From NCBI GenBank assembly GCA_949299545.1, contig CASGAM010000034.1:18307-82306 (forward strand): a stretch of 64,000 nt of DNA. Direction: 5' to 3'. The notes under the pieces are model-generated. The model did no database searches. It had not been told where the DNA came from and worked only from the letters and a program-made list of their open reading frames with translations. Position 1 is the first letter of the stretch. Every line of letters begins with the position of its first letter. Origin of the DNA: an uncultured Prevotellaceae bacterium (GTDB taxonomy: Bacteria > Bacteroidota > Bacteroidia > Bacteroidales > Bacteroidaceae). The position numbers were made by a program, and so were the translations under genes. Shown one piece after another: positions 52,823-61,000 of the stretch.

Positions 52823-53977
52823 ATGGAAATATTTGATTTTATTGGAACGAAATTTGCCGACTTCCTGACTTATACCGGTTTCGCTAATGCGGAAGTGGGA
52901 AACTGGGTCATGATTCTGGTCGGCGCTTTCTTCTTGTGGCTGGCCATTAAGAAGGATTTTGAACCCCTGTTACTTATTCCTATTGGTTTGGGTATTATTT
53001 TGGGTAACATACCGTTTAAGGCAGTCGGGTTGGAAGTCGGTTTGTATGAAGATAATTCCGTGCTGAACATCTTTTATCAGGGCGTGAAGACCGGCTGGTA
53101 TCCGCCACTTGTGTTCCTTGGTATCGGTGCCATGACCGATTTTTCGGCATTGATAGCCAATCCGAAACTGTTATTGGTAGGTGCTGCGGCACAGTTCGGT
53201 ATATTCGGAGCCTACATGATTGCTTTGGCGTTAGGTTTTGAGCCGAATCAGGCGGCAGGTATCGCCATCATCGGTGGAGCTGACGGGCCGACAGCTATTT
53301 TCCTTTCCTCTAAACTGTCGCCTAATCTGATGGGAGCTATCGCCGTATGTGCTTATTCCTATATGGCGCTTGTGCCGGTTATACAGCCGCCATTGATGCG
53401 TTTGCTGACCACGAAGAAAGAGCGGATCATTCGGATGAAGCCGGCACGTCAGGTTTCACAGACCGAGAAAATCATTTTCCCCATTGTAGGTTTGTTGCTC
53501 ACTACATTTATCGTTCCTTCCGGTTTGCCTCTGCTCGGCATGCTTTTCTTTGGAAACCTGCTCAAGGAAAGCACGAAAACCACACGTTTGGCAAAGACGG
53601 CCGGCAGTGCGCTTAACGATATTATCGTGATGTTGCTCGGATTGACGGTAGGTTGTTCTACACAAGCCAGCGAATTCCTGACGTGGGACACCATCAAAAT
53701 ATTCTTCCTCGGTGCTTTGGCGTTTATTATTGCCACGGCGTCAGGCGTACTTTTCGTCAAGTTCTTCAACCTGTTCTTGCCGAAACACAAGAAAATTAAT
53801 CCGCTTATCGGTAATGCCGGTGTATCTGCCGTGCCGATGGCTGCCCGCATCTCGCAGAATCTCGGTTTGGAGTACGATTCCAAAAACTACCTGCTCATGC
53901 ACGCCATGGGGCCGAATGTGGCCGGTGTTATCGGTTCGGCAGTGGCTGCCGGCGTGTTGCTGGGCTTCCTCAGTTAA
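52823..53977 (+). CDS. mmdB: Decarboxylase beta subunit, sodium pump
   Basis: This 384-residue inner-membrane protein couples the decarboxylation of carboxybiotin to Na+ export. It has about nine helices. Signatures are LIFLGIGAMTDFSALIANP-like VFLGIGAMTDFSALIANP, the conserved re-entrant IIGGADGPTAIFLSSKLSPNL (short form) with Asp for Na+, and the late GNAGVSAVPMAARISQNLG and HAMGPNVAGVIGSAVAAGVLL. The length and motifs match OadB/MmdB. It ends the mmd operon and is followed by a strong terminator. Together with PckA and MutAB it completes a route from succinyl-CoA to propionyl-CoA that conserves energy as a sodium gradient. Confidence 0.95.
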   Translation: MEIFDFIGTKFADFLTYTGFANAEVGNWVMILVGAFFLWLAIKKDFEPLLLIPIGLGIILGNIPFKAVGLEVGLYEDNSVLNIFYQGVKTGWYPPLVFLGIGAMTDFSALIANPKLLLVGAAAQFGIFGAYMIALALGFEPNQAAGIAIIGGADGPTAIFLSSKLSPNLMGAIAVCAYSYMALVPVIQPPLMRLLTTKKERIIRMKPARQVSQTEKIIFPIVGLLLTTFIVPSGLPLLGMLFFGNLLKESTKTTRLAKTAGSALNDIIVMLLGLTVGCSTQASEFLTWDTIKIFFLGALAFIIATASGVLFVKFFNLFLPKHKKINPLIGNAGVSAVPMAARISQNLGLEYDSKNYLLMHAMGPNVAGVIGSAVAAGVLLGFLS

Positions 53978-54014
53978 GACGGTGTGAGTCGTTAAGACCG
54001 TTTTCCGGTTTCGG

Positions 54015-54060
54015 GATGGTTCCGAAGTGTCTTTTTTACACTCCGGAACCATCTTTTTTG
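54015..54060 (+). terminator. Terminator after the mmd operon
   Basis: GATGGTTCCG-A-AGTGT (54015-54030) pairs with ACACT-C-CGGAACCATC (54038-54053), followed by TTTTTTG. Confidence 0.9.
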
Positions 54061-54113
54061 TTGTCCGTCATTGCTGCATTTGACGTACATACACTATACA
54101 TACAGTTTGTCTG

Positions 54114-54542
54114 AAATATCCTTCACTCCTTCACCTCTGGTATGAGCATGCTAATAACCAATGGATTACAGGTGAAGGACTTTTTTGTTTCTGTTACCAA
54201 ACCACCGATTGGCGTCTTCCTCGCTTTTAGCCGTTTCATTTTATAAAAAAGTAAAGCAGGCAATGAAATTTGCGACCTGTCGCTTCTACAACACGACCTG
54301 TCGCTTCTATGCTGCGACCTGTCGCTTTGGGCAAAGTGACCTGTTGGATTTGCGCCCTCTGCTTTTTGTCTGCGGGGAACAGTTTCCTTAATAGTATTTC
54401 TTAAATAATATCGCGATCTTTTTTTGCATCTTTTTTGTCAATTTGGTGAAGTCGCCATGAAAGTGAAATCTGAAAGTCCTTCACCTGTAATCCATTGGTT
54501 ATTAGCATGCTCATACCAGAGGTGAAGGAGTGAAGGATATTT
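54114..54542. repeat. 429-bp element with perfect 70-bp inverted terminal repeats
   Basis: Bases 54114-54183 are the exact reverse complement of 54473-54542 over 70 bp. Between them lie 289 bp with the 21-bp tandem array. Each arm has an inner short palindrome (CCTTCACCT and AGGTGAAGG) and, reading inward, ends AAGGACTTT, after which the left arm runs into a T run like a terminator. It could be a MITE-like element, an invertible segment, or paired terminators. No transposase is nearby. Confidence 0.85.
54274..54346 (+). repeat. 21-bp tandem array, dispersed repeat copy 3
   Basis: GACCTGTCGCTT occurs at 54274, 54295 and 54316, with a decayed fourth copy (GACCTGTTGG) at 54338, i.e. steps of 21, 21 and 22 bp. 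The first two copies continue with CTA. The core GACCTGTCGCTTCTAC is that of the repeats at 7.5 and 31.0 kb. Confidence 0.8.
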
Positions 54543-54808
54543 AGGGTAAAATGTGTGTATAAGGTGGAATAAAAAAGAGGTGGAAGGCAGATATTTTTAC
54601 TTTCTATGTTCGTCGGAAATAGTAATGTTGTCTTTCACTGTTTTTGATATGCTATGTAAGCTGTCATTATTTTATAAGATGAAACGGTGAATTTTTTAGA
54701 GTGATCTGTATTAGATAAAAAGTCATTAAATATGGGCTAATTTGTTTCATGGTTCAAAATAACCTATCTTTTGGGTATTATCGCGCCTATATAAAAAAGA
54801 GGTTATTA

Positions 54809-54816
54809 TAATTTTG
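54809..54816 (+). promoter_or_regulatory. Promoter box of the first giant secreted protein
   Basis: TAATTTTG, an exact TAnnTTTG, about 80 bp before the ATG at 54897. An 8-bp inverted repeat (AATAACCT / AGGTTATT) lies immediately upstream. Confidence 0.55.
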
Positions 54817-54896
54817 CAGCCATCCGATGGGGATGGAATGCTTTTGGACAGAAATGAAATAAACATTAACTTAATTTTAAATCTAAAAAATCGAAA

Positions 54897-57755
54897 ATGA
54901 AAACAAAGTTACTTTTTACGGCGTTGTTTGGCGTTGTTTGTATTTCCCCTCAAATACAAGCTGCAAGTGTTAAACAGCTTCAACAAGGCTTGGAGCCATC
55001 TTTAAGCAATACTACAGTTCTAAGTGGGGATGTGATAGAAGATGATTATACATCTTATGTTATTAATGCTGCTTGTTCTGAATGGTGGACTGGCTGGGTT
55101 AGAAATGTGATAAATGAAACCGGAGGTTATGTAGTAAATACAGGTGATATCAATTCGGATGTTTATGGAGGTCCAGGAATTGAATTTTGGGCACCGTCAC
55201 CGGGTGAAGATGGTCAACAATATGTAAATAAGGAGTTACTATATCAGACAGTAACAGGTCTGCCGTATGGGCGGTATAAGGTTTCGGCAGTCGCTACAGG
55301 ACGTCGTCAGGATAATTTGAATATTAATGATGGAAGATTGTATTTCTTTGCCAATGATGCTCAGCAAGAAGTTACTTCTGTAACATTTCAAAGTGTAGAA
55401 TTGGAATCACCCGTCGGTTTTGATGGATTGAAACTTGGACTTGCAGGTGGTGATGATAATAGAAATCATTGGGTGGCATTGTCAAATGTTAAACTTTCAC
55501 TATTAAATAATGAAGCTTCATTGACTGATGCTATAACAGCTGCAAAAGATTTGCGTGATAATATTATAAAAGTAGCGAATAATGAGGAGTTCAATCAGGC
55601 TATCAGTAGTGCAGAAGCCGTAGGAAGTGGAAAAACATCGGAAGAGTATAAACAGGCTATTGCAAGTTTAAATGCTGCTGTTATTACTTATCTTTCAACG
55701 AATGTAACTTCCGATAATCCTCTTGATATTACAGATCAGATTGACAATATCGGATTAAATGATAGTCGTATAGATGGATGGATCTCAAATATACGGCCAA
55801 CAGCTTATTACATGGGTACCGAGTTTTATAATTGTACAGCTGAAATGCATCGTATGCTGAACTTAATACCTGGAAAATATCGTATAAAGGTGCAAGCGAG
55901 ATGTAATCGGCAGAATAACTTACAACTGTATGCTGTATCAGGTGCTAATCAGGCTGAGACTTATGTAAATCAAGCAACTGTAGACGGACTGAGTTTGGGA
56001 GGAGAAAATCCATTCCAAAATAATATTATTGATATGAAGAATAAGATCGAAGACCAAGAAACATGGACTGCGTTGGAAATTTCGGTGGTAGATGGTAGTC
56101 TGGATTTCGGCTTGAAAGTCAATTCTAATAATAATGGTTGGAGTGTTATTAATGAGTTTAAGGTGGAATATCTGGGAATGGATGTATCTGCATTATGGCA
56201 AGAATTATTGCCTAAAGCACAGTTAGTAGAGGTGGATGTTTTGCCAGAAACTGTTAAAAATAATTTTGAAGCGGCCCTTAATAAGGAAAATCCGACATAT
56301 GCGGATGTTAAAACGTTGGATGCAGCAATAGTCATAGCCAATGCCTCTGTAGAGCCTTATGCACGCTTTAATGCAAGATATTCTCAAGTTGGAACTTACA
56401 ATAATGAAACGTTGGCAGAAGAAACAGCCGAGGAAGAATTGACCACCAAACTTTCTGAATTGAACAATACTGTTGAAACGACATTAGATGTCTCAGAAAT
56501 TGAGAGTGCTTATGTTGAACTTTTGAATGCAGCCAAAGTTTATTCAAAGTCTGTCTATGACGTGGCTGACGGCGTGGAGAAAGTTGAGATGAATTTCTTA
56601 TTGGAGAATATGGATATTTCTTCTGGTGATGTCGCTCCTTGGAAGAGAGATGTTGTTTGGCATGATGGTGATAATTTCCGTACAATGGCGCCAAATACGA
56701 AAGATTTGGTTTTGAATATTCGTTTTATTGAGTGTTACATAAATACGGCGAATGTTGCAGAATGTGGTAAGCAAAATTTGATTTATCAAACCGTGAGTGA
56801 TATGCCGGTTGGAAAATATTCATTCAGAGCAGCTTCGTTTAATCGTCGTGCATGGTTCAAAGAACAAGAGACTGAAAATCCCATAGAATTATTCCTTAAC
56901 GGAATATCTGTAGATGCAAACTCGCAGCAATTGGAATACCATGAAGTAAATAGCGGGTCAAATGATGGAACCTTAACTTTCGGAATACGTTCTGGAGAAA
57001 ACTTTAATACGGATTGGAATGGTATTGGAGATGCGCATCTGTATTATTTAGGTGCTGCTGATGATATGCGCTTGAATGAAACCGATGCCTCTTACGCTGT
57101 TTCTACAGACACTTATACTAATGTAGTTGTAGAACGTTCACTGAAGGCAGAAGATAAATGGAATACATTCTGCGTTCCGTTTGACATGAGTGTCGACCAA
57201 CTGTCTGCTAACGAAATAACGGAAGTGCGCAAGCTTGAATCAGCAGAAACGCAAGGTGAAAATGTAATTCTGACCTTCTCTGAACCGTTGCAGACAGTCG
57301 AGGCTGGTGTGCCATATATCGTAAAGGTTTCTTCTGCTGTCAGCCAGATTGAGGCAGACGGTGTTGTCGTAAAAGCTGCGGCTCCGGCACCTTTGACAGT
57401 TGGCGATGTAATCATGCAAGGTAATTATGGCAGCACAACGATTACAGGTGATAATTATTTCATCAGTGACAATATGTTCTATCGCGCTGCAGACAAGAAT
57501 GTGACGGTTAACGGTTTCCGTTCATATATCAAGTTTAATGACGCCCAGGCAGCCGGTGTCAACAGAATGTTGATTAGCATCGACGGTGAAGTGACCGGTA
57601 TAGAGACTGTTGTTGGCGATGTTGAGAATGCTGTGGTTGACGTTTATTCTGTCGACGGCCGATGCTTGAAATCGGATGTGAAAGCCACAGAGGCATTAGA
57701 AGGATTGCATAAAGGCATTTACATCGTTGGCGGAAAGAAAGTAGTGATAAAGTAA
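54897..57755 (+). CDS. Large T9SS cargo protein with repeated carbohydrate-binding-like modules
   Basis: This 952-residue protein has a signal peptide (MKTKLLFTALFGVVCISPQIQ in short form, then AASVKQ). Three beta-sandwich-like modules of about 140-170 residues follow: about 35-205, 270-425 and 560-720. Each contains a line such as LLYQTVTGLPYGRYKVSAVA, LNLIPGKYRIKVQARC or IYQTVSDMPVGKYSFRAASF, and ends near NVKLSLL or EFKVEYLG. Helical linkers (about 210-265 and 430-550) separate them. A domain with WNTFCVPFDMSVDQLSANEI follows. The tail (VVDVYSVDGRCLKSDVKATE, then GIYIVGGKKVVIK) is a type A T9SS sorting domain, which sends the protein across the outer membrane. No catalytic domain is recognised. 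It shares modules with the lyase-like protein downstream, so the two probably act on the same polymer. Confidence 0.85.
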   Translation: MKTKLLFTALFGVVCISPQIQAASVKQLQQGLEPSLSNTTVLSGDVIEDDYTSYVINAACSEWWTGWVRNVINETGGYVVNTGDINSDVYGGPGIEFWAPSPGEDGQQYVNKELLYQTVTGLPYGRYKVSAVATGRRQDNLNINDGRLYFFANDAQQEVTSVTFQSVELESPVGFDGLKLGLAGGDDNRNHWVALSNVKLSLLNNEASLTDAITAAKDLRDNIIKVANNEEFNQAISSAEAVGSGKTSEEYKQAIASLNAAVITYLSTNVTSDNPLDITDQIDNIGLNDSRIDGWISNIRPTAYYMGTEFYNCTAEMHRMLNLIPGKYRIKVQARCNRQNNLQLYAVSGANQAETYVNQATVDGLSLGGENPFQNNIIDMKNKIEDQETWTALEISVVDGSLDFGLKVNSNNNGWSVINEFKVEYLGMDVSALWQELLPKAQLVEVDVLPETVKNNFEAALNKENPTYADVKTLDAAIVIANASVEPYARFNARYSQVGTYNNETLAEETAEEELTTKLSELNNTVETTLDVSEIESAYVELLNAAKVYSKSVYDVADGVEKVEMNFLLENMDISSGDVAPWKRDVVWHDGDNFRTMAPNTKDLVLNIRFIECYINTANVAECGKQNLIYQTVSDMPVGKYSFRAASFNRRAWFKEQETENPIELFLNGISVDANSQQLEYHEVNSGSNDGTLTFGIRSGENFNTDWNGIGDAHLYYLGAADDMRLNETDASYAVSTDTYTNVVVERSLKAEDKWNTFCVPFDMSVDQLSANEITEVRKLESAETQGENVILTFSEPLQTVEAGVPYIVKVSSAVSQIEADGVVVKAAAPAPLTVGDVIMQGNYGSTTITGDNYFISDNMFYRAADKNVTVNGFRSYIKFNDAQAAGVNRMLISIDGEVTGIETVVGDVENAVVDVYSVDGRCLKSDVKATEALEGLHKGIYIVGGKKVVIK

Positions 57756-57787
57756 AATATACATTAACCTAAATTATATATTATATC

Positions 57788-57961
57788 ATGAAGAAGAAGA
57801 TATATGTGGCTCCTATGGCAAATGTTTCTGGGCTCAGGTCTGAAGAACAAATCATGGTTGTCTCCATAAGCTCCAATGTCGGCATCGGTTATGGAGGGGA
57901 TGCAATGGATGACATTATTTCGGCAGATGCGAACCGGAACGGTTTTGGAGATCTCTGGTAA
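57788..57961 (+). CDS. 57-residue conserved-type small protein between T9SS cargo genes
   Basis: ATG at 57788 opens a 57-residue frame ending with TAA at 57959-57961. It begins MKKKIYVAPMANVSGLRSEE, has a middle hydrophobic/Ser part (IMVVSISSNVG), and ends in an acidic tail with Asp and Asn and a terminal Trp (ANRNGFGDLW). Short peptides with MKK-x-Y-x-x-P at the front and a Gly/Asp-rich end are frequent in Bacteroidales, often near exported protein genes; no function is known. It lies 32 bp after the first cargo gene and is followed directly by a strong terminator. Confidence 0.75.
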   Translation: MKKKIYVAPMANVSGLRSEEQIMVVSISSNVGIGYGGDAMDDIISADANRNGFGDLW

Positions 57962-57970
57962 TTGGTGAAG

Positions 57971-58017
57971 TTTGTATGCGGCGGGAGCTTTTTTACCCGC
58001 TGCATACAAACCTTTTT
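57971..58017 (+). terminator. Terminator after the small protein gene
   Basis: TTTGTATGCGGCGGG (57971-57985) pairs with CCCGCTGCATACAAA (57996-58010), one G-U, followed by CCTTTTTAGG. It would leave the next gene dependent on read-through or on its own start in the 65 bp that remain. Confidence 0.85.
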
Positions 58018-58082
58018 AGGTATTAAAGCAGGTATGCCCGCATGCAGTGGTATGCCTTTTTATAAAGACAAACAATATTTAT

Positions 58083-61000
58083 ATGAAAAAGAAATTTATT
58101 TTTGCGGCTTGTTGGCTGCTTTCTTCTTGGGTCGGTGTGAATGCCCAGGGGCAGTTCGTGCATCCGGGTTTGCTACACTCGGAAGAAGATTTTGAGACGG
58201 TCAAGGCGCGTATTGCAGCTAATGAACCGTTGGCGCTCGAGGCGTTGGAAGCTTTGCGTACCGCGCCTCCGGTAAATGGAAACTGGGGTGGTAACTGGGC
58301 TATTAATGAAACCATCATTCGAGGTGTTTCCGGGCAAAACTACATGAACCTTTACCGCAATGCACATCGTGCTTACGATTGTGCTTTGCTGTGGAAAATA
58401 ACCGGTGACGAGCATTATGGCGATATTGCGATTGACATTCTGAACGGTTATCGTATGTATAACAAAGCACTGGGTGGAAATACAAACATGTCACTGATTC
58501 CGGGCTTTAATGGTTACCAGTTGTTAAATGCGGCAGAGATTATGCGTGACTATTCGAAATGGAGTGCTGAGGACATTGAACTTTTCAAGCAGTACATGAT
58601 TGACGTGTGGTTTACGCTTGCGCAAGATTTCCTCGAACGACGCCACGATACGGTGACGCGCGAGGGAAACTGGTATCATTATCATAGCAACTGGGGGCAG
58701 GGCAATGCTTTGTTCTGTATATCGCTCGGTGTGTTCTGCGATTTGCCGGATGTGTATAATTATGGCATGTATTGGTTGAAAGAAGGTCCGGGTAATGAGT
58801 CTTTGTATGTAGGTGCCACGCATCCCTTGACGAATGGACAGGGGTTGTGCGGATACGGCTGGGGACAACTGCCCTGGTTTCATAAAGATGAGCGCGGCCC
58901 GTTGGGGTATTTGTGTCAGACACAGGAAAGCGGACGTGACCAGGGACATGCCATGGCAGCACTCGGCTTGATGTCATACGGGCTTCAGACCGCTTACAAC
59001 CAAGGTGACAATGCTTTCTGTAACCTGAACAATGCTTTGGTGAAAGGTAAAGCTGGATCAGCTATGGTAGCCGGAGCTGCGGAGTATGTGGCCATGTTCA
59101 ATTCCATGGATAATAACATTCCTGAGGAGGCGGAAATCATCGCTTCCATACCATATAAGACAAACTGGTGGATGGGTGCCTTGAACTGGACGGGACAGGG
59201 ACAGTGGCGGCCAATCTGGCAACTCTTCATCAACCATTACCAGAATCGTATGGGTATTCCGATGCAGTATTGTACGAAGATGAAGAAAAAAATAGGTTTG
59301 GAACGTGGCGGTGGTTCGTATGGCAACAACAGCGGTGGCTATGACCATTTGGGCTTTGGCGATTTGATGCACAAAAACGAGCCGGTGACGGAGGATAAAG
59401 TCCCCACGTTGCTTTTTCCGGTTATCACCATCGACGGAACAACCACACGCCGTTATGCCGAATATATGAACATTGAACCCGGTACGGTGGTGATGTTGGC
59501 TGCCAATCTTCCGGAAGGTGAAACCGATACCGGCAACTGGGAGTGGGAAGACGGTGTGTCCGGCAATAATCGTCAGATAACAGTGAATACGTCCGGTATT
59601 TATCGCCTGACTTATACTAATGCCAATGGTGTGAAAAGTACGCAGTTGTTCTGCCTCTCCATGCGTGGTGAAGGCATAAGGGGAACATTGAGCGCAACCG
59701 TTACTTATAACGGCATTAACAAAGGAAATGTTTCTACATTGGAAGTAGGCTTAGGCTCTACGGTTTCAGTGACGACCGGTTATTCAAACTGGAATTATAT
59801 CGAGAGTGAGAAATGGTATGATGAAAATGGCAATGAGATTGCTACAGGCGGAACATGTACATATAAGGTAGAGGATACGGAAGACCATAAGTTGGTGTTC
59901 AAACTGACAAATCAGTCCGGAGTCGTGATTGAACGGGTCTTTGAATTGAAATATAATGAGAATGATATGACGCATACCATGCCGGATCCATATTGTAATG
60001 ACTTGACGAAATGGAATTGTACGTTGGAAGGTTTGGTACGTACTTCGGCGGCATTGACAGGATTGTCCGGAAACTATATTAAACTGCAGCGACCGGCAAC
60101 TGAGAATGGTTTGAATTGTTGGGGACTGGATGTCTTCACGGTATCACAACAAATGACAGGGTTGGCTCCCGGAAAATATGAGATTGGTGCAAATATTGTG
60201 GCAACCCAAGAGGGAATGAGTGGTGCGGAGTCTAAAAACTATGTCAAGGATGTCTATTTTTATGCCGGTCATGTACATGAGGCTGTTAGTTCTGTATCCA
60301 CAGCAGCTGAAAATTTTGTAGTGAATGTATGGGTGGGCGAAGACGGAACGTTGACGTATGGCGTCACCAACAAAACCAACCAAAACCGTGGTTATTCTTT
60401 CAATGGCATGAGTTTGATGGCCATGGATAATTACAGCCTTATTTATTTGGGCGAAGAGGCATTGGCAGACGATTTTGAGGCATTGCGTGCCGAGGCGTCT
60501 GATGTGGAAGAAGGAACGATTCCGGCCGTATTCTATGAGGCTCTGCAAACGGCTTTGACAACGACAGATCCATCTTTGTCTGCCATTGTCACGTTGCAGA
60601 ATGCGTTGGCTGATGCTCGGCTGGTGCAGGTACGGCACAAGGATTTTATGGTTGTTTATAACCTGATTACTTCGTATATGGAAGCTAATAGTGTGGCTGA
60701 TGCTGTTTTAGCTGAGGCTGTTAAGGACTTTGCCAGTGCAGCGACGGTCGAGGAGTACTATACGGCCTATGAATGTATGGAACAGGCCTGGAATGACTAT
60801 TTGCCTTCTGCGCCGGTTGCGGTAGATGTCAGCTCAAAACTTCAGAATACGGAACTTGAGGCGTCAGGTGAGGGCGTGATGTATGATAATGGTACACGTT
60901 GGCTGACAGAGGCCGATGGTGGTAACTATCGTGTGTTTGCCATTGACGGTTCGGATGCGAATCGTGGTGAGGCGGTAGGTACGAATATGATTGAACGTTA

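Larger units (their letters stand above)
53978..54896. other. Long intergenic stretch with inverted-repeat element
   Basis: A 919-bp gap. It holds the mmd terminator, a 429-bp element with 70-bp perfect inverted ends, a tandem 21-bp array inside it, an 8-bp inverted repeat (54758-54765 and 54800-54807) and the promoter of the next gene. I find no gene that I would defend. Confidence 0.7.

Noticed and set aside
54274-54346. CRISPR array
   Set aside because: The repeats are only 21 bp apart with no unique spacers of usual size, and there are no cas genes in the window.
58083-59460. Firm CAZy family number for the lyase-like domain
   Set aside because: Motifs fit the alginate-lyase superfamily, but several families share them; choosing one would need a profile search.
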